A stretch of DNA of 19,374 bases, taken from contig JAPHTE010000050.1 of assembly GCA_026196445.1 (NCBI GenBank), positions 1 through 19,374 on the forward strand, written 5' to 3'. The position numbers and the translations under genes were made by a program. Source of the DNA: Lysobacterales bacterium. Lineage in GTDB: Bacteria > Pseudomonadota > Gammaproteobacteria > Xanthomonadales > SZUA-36. Each line of letters begins with the position of its first letter. The first letter of the stretch is position 1. Positions 1 to 8,447 of this stretch are shown here, in pieces. The notes below the pieces were generated by a model, which was not told the DNA's origin, did not search any database, and saw only the letters and a program-made list of their open reading frames with translations.

Positions 1-311
1 TCCAGCTCACTTTCAAATCCTGCACGGTCGGTCCAGATCGTCACCTTGGCTTCGGTGTCGTGACCGACGCCCGAACCCTCCGGGAACAGTCCACCGGCTT
101 TCTTTGCGGTCACGTTCCACACCTCGAGTGCCGCCATGGCGGCTGCGGCGTCAAACGGTTGCTCGCCTTTCAACATCCCACCGATAACCTTGGCTGCATC
201 CCGGTTGTCTTCCATCAACTGCTGGCGGGCGGTGATCGGGTCGGAGTCTGCAAAAACGGGCCCCGCTATCGTCAAAACTGCCAGTACGGCCAAATATACA
301 TTTCGAAACAT
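1..311 (-). CDS. Cytochrome c' (N-terminal part, cut by window edge)
   Basis: This is the first ~103 codons of an exported c-type cytochrome; the rest lies beyond position 1. The ATG at 309-311 is preceded by AGGAAAG, a good ribosome binding site. Residues 1 to about 21 (MFRNVYLAVLAVLTIAGPVF and the following Ala) form a signal peptide, so the product should be periplasmic. The mature start, DPITARQQLMEDNRDAAKVI, is followed by a stretch with MLKGEQPFDA, ALEVWNVTAKKAGGLFPEGS and EAKVTIWTD. This is the helical-bundle pattern of cytochrome c', including the usual 'RQ..M..N' opening. The CxxCH haem motif of this family lies near the C-terminus and is outside the window, so haem binding is inferred. 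Family members bind NO or CO in the periplasm. The gene has its own candidate promoter and is probably not part of the upstream lpdA transcript. Confidence 0.75.
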   Translation of the reverse strand, partial: MFRNVYLAVLAVLTIAGPVFADSDPITARQQLMEDNRDAAKVIGGMLKGEQPFDAAAAMAALEVWNVTAKKAGGLFPEGSGVGHDTEAKVTIWTDRAGFESEL

Positions 312-348
312 ATTTCTTTCCTGTGTTTGGGTTTGATTAATGAATGGG

Positions 349-354
349 AGTATA
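349..354 (-). promoter_or_regulatory. Candidate -10 box for the cytochrome c' gene
   Basis: On the minus strand the hexamer reads TATACT, 37 nt upstream of the cytochrome c' ATG, which would give a leader of about 30 nt. No convincing -35 hexamer sits at 16-18 nt spacing; the sequence there is T-rich. The call rests on the -10 box and its position only. Confidence 0.35.
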
Positions 355-412
355 GCCATATTCGATCACGTTAAAAAATCCCTTGGCCTGTACGACTTTG
401 AATTTCCGAAAC

Positions 413-456
413 GGTTCACGACCTATCGTGCAAACACAAACGACCGGTCACGAACC
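413..456 (-). other. Possible RNA hairpin downstream of lpdA
   Basis: In minus-strand RNA, the 11-nt arms at 446-456 and 413-423 pair fully if two G-U wobbles are allowed, around a 22-nt loop. The same arms on the plus strand give A-C mismatches, so the structure is specific to the lpdA transcript. It begins 4 nt after the lpdA stop codon. No U-tract follows, so it is not a standard intrinsic terminator; it may be a 3' stabilising or attenuating structure. Confidence 0.3.
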
Positions 457-460
457 AAAC

Positions 461-2251
461 CTATTTCCTGGGTGGAACATACAGGTCGGTAACCGTACCC
501 TCGAACACTTCGGCCGACATGGCGATCGTTTCCGACAGCGTCGGGTGCGGGTGGATCGAGAGGCCGATGTCGCCTGCCTCACAACCCATCTCGATCGCCA
601 GTACACATTCTGCAATCAGGTCGCCTGCGTGTGACCCGACGATGCCGGCGCCCAGCACGCGGTGGCTTTCGGGGTCAAACAATAGCTTGGTAAAACCCTC
701 TGTACGGCCAATACCAAGCGCCCTGCCACTGGCGGCCCACGGGAACCTGCCCAGCTTGTAGTCGATACCCTGCTCTTTTGCCTCGGCCTCGGTCAGGCCG
801 GCCCAGGCGATTTCAGGGTCGGTGTAAGCTACCGATGGGATTACGCGCGCCTCGAAGGCACTTTTCATGCCGGCGCAAACTTCCGCTGCGACCTTGGCCT
901 CGTGGGCCGCCTTGTGTGCCAGCATCGGCTGGCCGACGATATCCCCGATGGCGAAAATGTGCGGCACGTTGGTTCGCATCTGCCGGTCCACGGGAATAAA
1001 CCCACGCTCGGTGACCTCGACACCGGCATTCTCAGCGCCGATTTTCTTGCCGTTGGGAGTACGCCCGGTAGAGACCAACAGGCAGTCATACACTGTGTTT
1101 TCCGGCACTTTTGAACCCTCGAAAGTCACGTGCAGGCCATCATCACGGGCTTCAACCGCCGTTACGCTGGTATTCACGTGGATCCCTGCGTAACGTTCTT
1201 TGATGCGCTTTTGCAAAGGCCGGACCAGGTCCTTGTCGGTTCCCGGCATCAATTGGGGCGTCAGTTCAACCACGGTGACTTCGCTGCCCAGGCCCTGGTA
1301 AACACCGGCCATTTCCAGGCCAATGATACCGCCGCCTATGACCAGCAGGCGTTTTGGAACATCACGCAGTTCGAGGGCATCGGTGGAATCCATCACGCGA
1401 TCATCGTCCCACGGCAAGCCGGGCAATTTGAACGGCTGTGAGCCGGCGGCAATGATGGCACGGGCAAAACTCACCACCTGGCTGCCTTCGGTTGTCTCGA
1501 CGGTCAGTTCGTGATCGCCGCTGAACGTGCCAGTGCCCTGGATGACCGTTACGTGGCGTTTTTTCGACATCGACGCCAGGCCACCAGTCAACTGCCCGAC
1601 AACCTTGTCCTTCCAGCCACGCAACTTATCGAGGTCAATCTCTGGCCGCTCGAACACGACACCATGGTCCGACATGGCTGCGGCTTCGTCGATGACAGCA
1701 GCCGCGTGCAGCAAGGCCTTGGAAGGAATACAACCCACGTTCAGGCAGACGCCGCCCAGCGCGGGGTAGCGTTCGATGAGCGCCACCCGCAACCCAAGGT
1801 CTGCGGCACGAAAGGCCGCGGTATAGCCACCCGGGCCGGCACCCAGTACCAGCACGTCGTATTCATAATCGGCAGGGTCGATGTTGTCTTCAACGATGGG
1901 CATTTCCTCCACCGTGCTTGCTGGTTCTTCAGCAGTTTCCGCCGGAGCTGGATCCGGTTCTCCGGGTGAGGCTTCTTCCCCGGTTGCAGCTTCATCGCCA
2001 GATGTAGCCGCGTCGATGTGCAACACCGCCACCAGGGCGCCTTCTGAAACCAGGTCGCCTTCGACCACGCCCAGCGATGCAACAGTGCCCGCTGACGGCG
2101 CGGGTATTTCCATGACGGCCTTGTCGCTCTCCAGCGTCACCAACGATTGTTCCGCAGCGACGCTTTGCCCTTCCTTGACCAGCACTTCGACAACCGGGAT
2201 GTCGGTAAAATCACCGATATCGGGTACGCGGATTTCTACTTCTTTACTCAT
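461..2251 (-). CDS. lpdA: Dihydrolipoyl dehydrogenase (E3 of pyruvate dehydrogenase) with N-terminal lipoyl domain
   Basis: This 596-residue flavoprotein re-oxidises dihydrolipoyl groups with NAD+ in the cytoplasmic pyruvate dehydrogenase complex. Residues 1-80 are a lipoyl domain; the lipoylated lysine is Lys44 in ESDKA. A Pro/Glu/Ala-rich linker covers roughly 81-128. Next come the FAD-binding GAGPGG (137-142), the redox disulfide CLNVGC (Cys169/Cys174), an NAD-binding GGGIIG segment, the second FAD contact AIGDIVGQPMLAHKA, and the catalytic HPHPT..E (His569, Glu574). Plain E3 enzymes are about 470 residues; the extra length is the lipoyl arm and linker, a fusion known from Neisseria and Ralstonia. 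The lipoyl domain closely resembles that of the neighbouring E2. The ATG overlaps the end of the upstream protease gene by 8 nt, implying translational coupling. Confidence 0.96.
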   Translation of the reverse strand: MSKEVEIRVPDIGDFTDIPVVEVLVKEGQSVAAEQSLVTLESDKAVMEIPAPSAGTVASLGVVEGDLVSEGALVAVLHIDAATSGDEAATGEEASPGEPDPAPAETAEEPASTVEEMPIVEDNIDPADYEYDVLVLGAGPGGYTAAFRAADLGLRVALIERYPALGGVCLNVGCIPSKALLHAAAVIDEAAAMSDHGVVFERPEIDLDKLRGWKDKVVGQLTGGLASMSKKRHVTVIQGTGTFSGDHELTVETTEGSQVVSFARAIIAAGSQPFKLPGLPWDDDRVMDSTDALELRDVPKRLLVIGGGIIGLEMAGVYQGLGSEVTVVELTPQLMPGTDKDLVRPLQKRIKERYAGIHVNTSVTAVEARDDGLHVTFEGSKVPENTVYDCLLVSTGRTPNGKKIGAENAGVEVTERGFIPVDRQMRTNVPHIFAIGDIVGQPMLAHKAAHEAKVAAEVCAGMKSAFEARVIPSVAYTDPEIAWAGLTEAEAKEQGIDYKLGRFPWAASGRALGIGRTEGFTKLLFDPESHRVLGAGIVGSHAGDLIAECVLAIEMGCEAGDIGLSIHPHPTLSETIAMSAEVFEGTVTDLYVPPRK

Positions 2252-2774
2252 CGATCAGTGCCCCCTGGCGCTGGCTGATTACCAGCTTGCCCTCCTGCTG
2301 CTGCAAGCTGTAGTGCTTGAGAAAACTCATTCCGAGCAAAATACTGTCAAACTCGCCCGCGGTAATGCTGGCCCGGACATCGCGGCGCCGGATTCCGCCA
2401 ACCGCTACCTCGTCCAGGCGCGTCATCCAGGCGGTGGCCGGACCAGCCGCCGTCATGACTTGCACCCTCGGCCCAAACTGCAGGCCCAGTGCCCGGGCAG
2501 CCGATTCAGGCAGGGCGACATCGGTCGCACCGGTGTCGACCAGGAAAGTCACTGCCTTGCCGTTGATCTCGCCTTCAGCAACATAGTGGCCGCTGCGGTC
2601 CTGTTCCAGCACCACCATGGCTGCACCGTTTGAATCCACCGAGCTGACCATGCCACCGCCACCGCTGTCCAGCATGGAGAAGAACAGGTACAAGGCACCG
2701 AGCATGCCAAACGCTGCCAACCACAACATGCGCCGGCCCAGGCGCGTATTGGAATCTCCGCCGTAATCGTTCAT
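2244..2774 (-). CDS. Membrane-anchored retropepsin-like aspartic protease (clan AA)
   Basis: This 176-residue protein has a short basic N-terminus, one hydrophobic segment at about residues 14-34, and a soluble domain of about 120 residues. That domain carries FLVDTGATDVALPESAA, with the catalytic Asp80 in the DTGA motif, followed by ALGLQFGP and a second conserved stretch, DSILLGMSFLKHY. This is the single-domain retropepsin-like family often annotated as TIGR02281 (clan AA aspartic protease). Such enzymes carry one DTG motif and must dimerise to be active. The single N-terminal anchor suggests a periplasmic catalytic domain, though topology is inferred. The start ATG lies 13 nt after the aceF stop and the end overlaps lpdA by 8 nt, so it is co-transcribed with the pyruvate dehydrogenase genes. 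Its substrate and reason for being there are unknown. Confidence 0.85.
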   Translation of the reverse strand: MNDYGGDSNTRLGRRMLWLAAFGMLGALYLFFSMLDSGGGGMVSSVDSNGAAMVVLEQDRSGHYVAEGEINGKAVTFLVDTGATDVALPESAARALGLQFGPRVQVMTAAGPATAWMTRLDEVAVGGIRRRDVRASITAGEFDSILLGMSFLKHYSLQQQEGKLVISQRQGALIDE

Positions 2775-2787
2775 CTCGCTTTACTGG

Positions 2788-4128
2788 TCACAAGTCCATA
2801 TTTTCGACGTCTTCCAGGCAGCCCGCGAGGTAACGCGTAAACCGCGCGCCGTTGGCGCCGTCGACCACCCGGTGGTCATAGGACAGACACAGCGGCAGCA
2901 TCACGCGGGGTTGGAAAGATTCACCGTCCCAAACCGCCTGCGTCACAGAGCGGGACACACCCAGTATCGCCACCTCCGGTGCATTGATGATCGGTGTAAA
3001 CGAGGTGCCGCCAATGCCACCGAGGCTTGATATTGAGAAACAACCGCCCTGCATCTCGACAGGTTTCAATTTTCCTTCACGGGCACGCCGGCTCAGGTCC
3101 GAGAGCTCCGCCGCCAGTTCAAAGATGTCTTTTTGATCGCAATCGCGTATCACCGGCACCACCAGTCCATTGGGTGTGTCCACCGCGATGCCAATGTGGA
3201 AAAACTTCTTCAACACCAGGTTTTCACCTGACTCGTCCAAAGACGCATTGAAGAAAGGGAACTCCTTCAGTGCCGCGACGCTGGCCTTGATCAAAAATAC
3301 GAGTGGCGTCAATTTAAAACCCTGTTCCAACGCCTTTTCCGTATTGGCCTTGCGGTAGGCCTCCATGTCCGTGATATCGGCCAGGTCGTTCTGGGTAACA
3401 TGCGGGATGCTAACCCAGTTGCGATGCAGGTATGAACCCGAAACTTTCTGGATCTTGGACAGCGGTTTAACCTCAACCTCCCCGTAGCGGCTGAAGTTGA
3501 CCTTGGGCGGCGGCGGCAATTCAAAGCCCAGTCCGCTGGACGCAGGGGCTGAACCCGTCATGACGGATTTGACAAACGCCTTCACGTCTTCGCGGACGAT
3601 GCGCCCGCCACGGCCGCTGCCTGTCACCTTTGAGAGGTCAACACCCAGCTTGCGGGCAAACCTTCGAATGGCCGGGCTCGCGTACGGCAATGATCCCGCC
3701 TGGGCTGCGACCGTGCCAATGGCGACCGGTGGTGACTGGCGTTCACCCACCGATGGCAATTGCGTGCTTGAAGGGGCAGGTGGTGGGCCGGACGCCGGTT
3801 TGACCATTTCGGCACTCGGCTCTTCTGCCTGTTCTTCAACCGTCTGCTGCGGTGCGTTGACAACGGTTGGTGGCGGCTCAACGGTTTCGTCCGCCTCCAT
3901 GACAACCACGATGTCACCCTCCGATACCGTGTCCCCAAGCGCGACGTGCATCCTGGTAATCGTCCCGGCAACAGGCGCAGGAATTTCCATGGTCGCCTTG
4001 TCGCTCTCGAGCGTCAGCAAAGACTGTTCAGCAGCGACCACTTCACCTGTGCTGACCAGCACCTCGATGACGGGGATGTCACTGAAATCGCCAATATCCG
4101 GTACTTTTACTTCAAATTGCTGAGTCAC
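2788..4128 (-). CDS. aceF: Dihydrolipoamide acetyltransferase (E2 of pyruvate dehydrogenase)
   Basis: This 446-residue core subunit transfers the acetyl group from its lipoyl arm to CoA. It has one lipoyl domain at residues 1-78 (Lys44 in ESDKA) and a Pro/Ala/Glu-rich flexible linker at about 80-147. The peripheral-subunit-binding domain at about 149-186 begins YASPAIRRFARKLGV and contains GSGRGGRI. The C-terminal catalytic domain covers about 210-446, with the active-site HRVVDG at His419-Asp423. E. coli AceF has three lipoyl domains; only one is present here, and a second arm is supplied by the E3 fusion. The start is GTG at 4126-4128 with a GGTGG-type ribosome binding site; an upstream ATG is not available at the conserved N-terminus. 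It lies 41 nt after aceE and 13 nt before the protease gene, within one operon. Confidence 0.96.
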   Translation of the reverse strand: MTQQFEVKVPDIGDFSDIPVIEVLVSTGEVVAAEQSLLTLESDKATMEIPAPVAGTITRMHVALGDTVSEGDIVVVMEADETVEPPPTVVNAPQQTVEEQAEEPSAEMVKPASGPPPAPSSTQLPSVGERQSPPVAIGTVAAQAGSLPYASPAIRRFARKLGVDLSKVTGSGRGGRIVREDVKAFVKSVMTGSAPASSGLGFELPPPPKVNFSRYGEVEVKPLSKIQKVSGSYLHRNWVSIPHVTQNDLADITDMEAYRKANTEKALEQGFKLTPLVFLIKASVAALKEFPFFNASLDESGENLVLKKFFHIGIAVDTPNGLVVPVIRDCDQKDIFELAAELSDLSRRAREGKLKPVEMQGGCFSISSLGGIGGTSFTPIINAPEVAILGVSRSVTQAVWDGESFQPRVMLPLCLSYDHRVVDGANGARFTRYLAGCLEDVENMDL

Positions 4129-4169
4129 TGTCTGCCACCGATCAACATATCATTAAGCATCTTCATCGT

Positions 4170-6842
4170 TTACGACTGTGAAGGGTTTGGCTTTTCGGGA
4201 TCAAGGCCAAGGCTCTTGCGCGCTTTCAACAACTCTTCCTTGCTCAGGGATTCCTGCCTGTAGAGAGCGTGCAAAGTAGAATAAACGATGTTCTTGCTGT
4301 CCACTTCGAAATAACGCCGCAGGTTTTCCCGCGTGTCCGAACGGCCATAACCATCGGTACCGAGCGCCGTGAAATTCGACAACGGCAGGTAGGGACGGAT
4401 TTGCTCGGCATAGGCGCGAGCGTAATCGGTCGCCGCAACCACCGGCCCATCGTGCCCTTCGAGGCATTGTTCGAGCCACGAGGTGCGCGGTTCAGCGTCC
4501 GGGTTAAAACGGTTGTGGCGCGCCACGGCATAGGCGTCGCGTTGCAACTCGGTAAAGCTGGTTGCGCTCCAGACGTTGGCGCTGATCGAGAAATCCCGCT
4601 CCAGCACCTCCGCTGCCTCGATCACCTCGCGCAGGATCGCTCCCGAGCCCATCAACTGCACCTTGTGGGTTCCGGCACGGCCGCGTCTGAACCTGTACAT
4701 GCCCTTGCAGATACCTTCCTCGACACCATCCGGCATGCCCGGGTGGGTATAGTTTTCATTCATCAACGTGATGTAGTAGAAAACGTCTTCTTCTTCCCGG
4801 TACATGCGGCGCAGGCCATCCTGCAAGATCACGCTTAACTCGTAAGCAAATGTCGGGTCATAAGAAATACAGTTGGGTATCAGCCTGGAAACCAAGTGGC
4901 TGTTACCGTCGGCGTGTTGCAGGCCTTCACCGTTGAGCGTGGTGCGGCCCGATGTGCCACCGAGCAGGAAACCACGCGCACGCATGTCCCCTGCCGCCCA
5001 GGCAAGGTCGCCGACACGCTGGAAACCGAACATCGAATAGAAGATGAAGAACGGTATCATCGGCGTATCGTTGTTGGCATAGCTGGTGGCCGCGGCAATC
5101 CAGGACGACATCGCGCCGGCCTCGGTAATACCTTCCTGCAGGATCTGGCCACCGGTATCCTCCTTGTAGAACATCAGCTGCTCTGAATCCTGCGGCGTAT
5201 ACAGCTGTCCCTTGGAGGAATAGATACCCAGCTGGCGGAACATGCCCTCCATGCCGAAAGTGCGGGCCTCGTCCGCCACGATTGGCACGATGTGCCTGGC
5301 GATATTCTTGTCCCGCAGCAACAAGGCCAGGGCGCGCACGAAGATCATCGTGGTGCTGACTTCCCGTTCACCCGTGTCCTTCAACAGGGATTCGAATATT
5401 TCCAGCCCCGGCACTTCGAAAGGATGGGACTTGACACGGCGTTGTGGCAAATAGCCGCCCAGTGCCTTGCGCCGTTCTTTCATATATTGTACTTCTACGC
5501 TGCTTTCACCCGGATGGTAGTAAGGCAATTCAGCGAGATCTTCATCAAAAACAGGCACCTTGAAACGGTCCCGGAAAGCACGTACCGATTCCTCGTCCAT
5601 TTTTTTCTGCTGGTGGGTGATGTTCTGTGCCTCGCCCGATTCCCCCATGCCGTAGCCCTTGACCGTCTTGGCCAATACCACGGTCGGCTGGCCCTTATGC
5701 TGGGTTGCAGCAGCAAAAGCCGAATAAATCTTGTGTGAATCGTGCCCGCCGCGGTTCAAGCGCCAGACGTCGTCGTCGGTCATGTTGGACACGAGCTCCT
5801 TGAGCTCCGGGTAAGCACCGAAGAAATGCTCACGCGTGTATGCGCCACCCTTGGCCTTGTAGTTCTGGTAATCGCCGTCGACGACCTCTTCCATGCGTTT
5901 ACGCAAAAGCCCGGTTTTGTCCTTTGCCAGCAGTGCATCCCAGCGTGAGCCCCAGATTACCTTGATGACGTTCCAGCCCGCGCCGCGGAACACGCCCTCG
6001 AGCTCCTGGATGATCTTGCCATTGCCACGCACCGGGCCGTCGAGACGCTGCAAATTACAATTGACCACGAATACCAGGTTATCGAGCCCCTCGCGTCCGG
6101 CCAGGGAAATCGCACCCAGCGATTCCGGCTCGTCGGACTCGCCATCGCCCATGTAACACCACACGCGGCGCTGCGAAGTATCCTCGATACCACGGTTGTG
6201 CAGGTACTTCAGGAACCGTGCCTGGTAAATGGCCATGATCGGCCCAAGACCCATCGACACCGTGGGTATCTGCCAGAAATCCGGCATCAGCCAGGGATGC
6301 GGATAGGAACTCAGTCCGCCTCCGTCGACCTCCTGGCGAAAACTGTCCATTTGCTCTTCGCTGATACGCCCTTCCAGGAACGCCCGTGCATAGACACCGG
6401 GTGAGGAATGCCCCTGGATAAAGACCAGGTCACCACCGCCCTCGTGATCGGGACCGCGGAAGAAATGGTTGAAGCCGACGTCGTACAGGGAAGCCGCCGA
6501 GGCAAAACTGGCGATGTGACCACCCAGCTCGCCGCCACGCTTGGCGGCGCGCAATACCATGGCCAGCGCGTTCCAACGGATCATCGCACGGATACGCCGT
6601 TCGACTTCGTAATCGCCCGGGTGTTTTTCACCCTGGCCCGGCGGTATCGTGTTGATGTACGCGGTAGTCGCATCGTAGGGTAGATGGCCACCTTTGCGGC
6701 GGGTGAAGTCCACCATCAATTCCAACAGGAAATGCGCCCGTTCCAGCCCTTCGCGTTCGATAACTGCGCGCATCGATTCCAGCCATTCCTGTGTCTCCAG
6801 GGGATCAGCATCCTGGGCCTGCAAAGATGATCTAACGTTCAT
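4170..6842 (-). CDS. aceE: Pyruvate dehydrogenase E1 component, homodimeric type
   Basis: This 890-residue thiamine-diphosphate enzyme decarboxylates pyruvate and acetylates the lipoyl arms of E2. Its length matches E. coli AceE (887). The thiamine/Mg motif starts at GDGESDEP (Asp233, Glu235) and continues to VNCNLQRLDGP. The catalytic histidine is His410 in NITHQQKKMDEE, equivalent to E. coli His407. Other conserved stretches are GGHIASFASAASLYDVGFNH and the C-terminal LGTDGYGRSDTRENLRRYFE. The ATG at 6840-6842 is preceded by AAAGAGG at suitable spacing. It is the first gene of the operon aceE-aceF-protease-lpdA. A candidate promoter with a palindrome lies in the 117-nt gap after pyk, so it may be transcribed from that promoter, by read-through from pyk, or both. 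Confidence 0.97.
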   Translation of the reverse strand: MNVRSSLQAQDADPLETQEWLESMRAVIEREGLERAHFLLELMVDFTRRKGGHLPYDATTAYINTIPPGQGEKHPGDYEVERRIRAMIRWNALAMVLRAAKRGGELGGHIASFASAASLYDVGFNHFFRGPDHEGGGDLVFIQGHSSPGVYARAFLEGRISEEQMDSFRQEVDGGGLSSYPHPWLMPDFWQIPTVSMGLGPIMAIYQARFLKYLHNRGIEDTSQRRVWCYMGDGESDEPESLGAISLAGREGLDNLVFVVNCNLQRLDGPVRGNGKIIQELEGVFRGAGWNVIKVIWGSRWDALLAKDKTGLLRKRMEEVVDGDYQNYKAKGGAYTREHFFGAYPELKELVSNMTDDDVWRLNRGGHDSHKIYSAFAAATQHKGQPTVVLAKTVKGYGMGESGEAQNITHQQKKMDEESVRAFRDRFKVPVFDEDLAELPYYHPGESSVEVQYMKERRKALGGYLPQRRVKSHPFEVPGLEIFESLLKDTGEREVSTTMIFVRALALLLRDKNIARHIVPIVADEARTFGMEGMFRQLGIYSSKGQLYTPQDSEQLMFYKEDTGGQILQEGITEAGAMSSWIAAATSYANNDTPMIPFFIFYSMFGFQRVGDLAWAAGDMRARGFLLGGTSGRTTLNGEGLQHADGNSHLVSRLIPNCISYDPTFAYELSVILQDGLRRMYREEEDVFYYITLMNENYTHPGMPDGVEEGICKGMYRFRRGRAGTHKVQLMGSGAILREVIEAAEVLERDFSISANVWSATSFTELQRDAYAVARHNRFNPDAEPRTSWLEQCLEGHDGPVVAATDYARAYAEQIRPYLPLSNFTALGTDGYGRSDTRENLRRYFEVDSKNIVYSTLHALYRQESLSKEELLKARKSLGLDPEKPNPSQS

Positions 6843-6890
6843 TCAAAGACGCCTCTTTATGTTGTCTGTGCTCGTGTAGCTCTGTGAATA

Positions 6891-6919
6891 AGTATAGGCG
6901 ACCAGGCTTGGTTTAAACC
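6891..6919 (-). promoter_or_regulatory. Candidate aceE operon promoter with GGTTTAAACC palindrome
   Basis: On the minus strand a TATACT -10 box (6891-6896) lies 48 nt upstream of the aceE ATG. The perfect 10-bp palindrome GGTTTAAACC (6910-6919) occupies the place of the -35 hexamer, 13 nt upstream of the -10 box, and no TTGACA-like hexamer is seen. That arrangement fits a regulator-bound promoter. The E. coli PdhR operator sequence is not recognisable here. Confidence 0.35.
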
Positions 6920-6959
6920 GTTCGAATTGCCGGTTGGTTCAGACAAACCCAACCGCTGG

Positions 6960-8429
6960 TCAGTGGATATCCAGTGATGGATTATATTCCAGGTAGCCGT
7001 CAGCACCGACCTGTACCAGGCGCAGGGAATTGGTACCGCCTTCATTCCGGGTGTGCTCACCCATGGTCATGATGATACGGTCCCCGACCTTGATATACCC
7101 CTGCTGCAACAACAACCGAATACCTTCCAGCAGGGATTCTTCGACGTCCGTGCCCTGGAAATCATGCGCCACCGGGTAGACACCACGGTAAAGGGCCATA
7201 CGCCGCAAGCTGCTACGCTGGGTAGACAACGCGAATATCGGAACCGCGGTGCGAACCCGTGACAGCCATTGCGCGGTGGAACCGGATTCGGTCAGGGCCA
7301 CGATGGCCTGTACCGAAACGTTGTTGGCCATGAACATGGCCGCCATCGCGATGGCCTGGTCGATCCGTTGAAACTGCACGTTCAGGTTGTCACAGCCAAG
7401 CCGTGTTTCATTGTGCTTCTCGGCGCCGACACAAATCCGGTCCATAGCCTCAACCACGGTCTGCGGGTGGCGGCCGACAGCCGTTTCAGCCGACAGCATG
7501 ACCGCATCGGTGCCGTCAAATACGGAGTTGGCGACATCCAGCACCTCCGCCCGCGTGGGGATCGGGCTCTCGACCATCGACTGCATCATCTGCGTGGCAG
7601 TGATGACGATACGGTTGTGCTCAAGCGATTTGCTGGTAATCAGTTTCTGCAGACCAGGCAGTTTGGCGTCACCGATTTCCACGCCCAGGTCACCACGCGC
7701 GATCAGGACCGCGTCACTGGCGGCGACGATTTCTTCCAGGTTTTCGATAGCCTCGCTGCGTTCGATTTTCGCCACCAGCCTGGCCTGGCTGCCTGCTTCC
7801 CGCAAACGGCGCCGCGCATCGTGCATATCGCTGGCGTTACGCGGAAATGAAACCGCCAGGTAATCCACACCCAGTTGTGCCGCGTGTCGAATATCTTCCT
7901 TGTCGTGTTCAGCGATACCCGGCAAACTCAGGCCTCCGCCACGAATATTGATCCCCTTGCGATCCCGCAGTATGCCCCCGGTTTCAACTTCGCAGATAAT
8001 GTCCCTGGAGCGAATTTCCACGACCCGCATTTCCAGCAAGCCGTCGTCGAGCAGCAACAAATTACCGGGTGACACGTCATCCGCCAAACCCTTGTAGGTA
8101 ACGCTCACGCGGTCACCGGTGCCTGCCACGTCCGCATCGGACGCGTCCAGCGTAAACCTGTCCCCGGCAGCCAATTCCACGGGACCATCTCCAAACGCCC
8201 CGATGCGAACTTTCGGCCCACGCAAGTCAGCCAGCAATGCAACTTCCCTGCCCAGCAACCGGGCAACGTCCCTGACCCGCTGCGCACTGGCGATATGTTC
8301 GTCGTGCGTGCCATGCGACAGGTTGATCCGGAACACATCGGCCCCTGCTTCGATCAATTCTTTCAACACTTTGGGCGAGCCCGTTGCCGGCCCCAAAGTC
8401 GCGATGATTTTTGTACGGCGTTTTTGCAT
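6960..8429 (-). CDS. pyk: Pyruvate kinase
   Basis: This 489-residue glycolytic enzyme makes pyruvate and ATP from phosphoenolpyruvate and ADP. The N-terminus RRTKIIATLGPATGSPKVL is the standard opening. NLSHG follows, then the B domain, then the signature AKIERSEAIENLEEI with catalytic Lys221. ARGDLGVEI, TATQMMQSM and LSAETAVGRHP are also present, followed by a C-terminal regulatory domain ending EGGTNSLRLVQVG. Family length is about 470-490, so it is complete. The ATG at 8427-8429 has no clear Shine-Dalgarno sequence upstream (AATTATCAATATCATCC), although the conserved N-terminus fixes the start. It is transcribed toward aceE, 117 nt away, and its promoter region abuts a sulfatase gene remnant. 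Confidence 0.96.
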   Translation of the reverse strand: MQKRRTKIIATLGPATGSPKVLKELIEAGADVFRINLSHGTHDEHIASAQRVRDVARLLGREVALLADLRGPKVRIGAFGDGPVELAAGDRFTLDASDADVAGTGDRVSVTYKGLADDVSPGNLLLLDDGLLEMRVVEIRSRDIICEVETGGILRDRKGINIRGGGLSLPGIAEHDKEDIRHAAQLGVDYLAVSFPRNASDMHDARRRLREAGSQARLVAKIERSEAIENLEEIVAASDAVLIARGDLGVEIGDAKLPGLQKLITSKSLEHNRIVITATQMMQSMVESPIPTRAEVLDVANSVFDGTDAVMLSAETAVGRHPQTVVEAMDRICVGAEKHNETRLGCDNLNVQFQRIDQAIAMAAMFMANNVSVQAIVALTESGSTAQWLSRVRTAVPIFALSTQRSSLRRMALYRGVYPVAHDFQGTDVEESLLEGIRLLLQQGYIKVGDRIIMTMGEHTRNEGGTNSLRLVQVGADGYLEYNPSLDIH

Positions 8430-8447
8430 GGATGATATTGATAATTA

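Noticed and set aside
1881..2633. Plus-strand open frame of 250 codons opposite lpdA and the protease
   Set aside because: Ser/Ala/Thr-rich shadow of the E3 lipoyl domain and linker; no ribosome binding site or domain.
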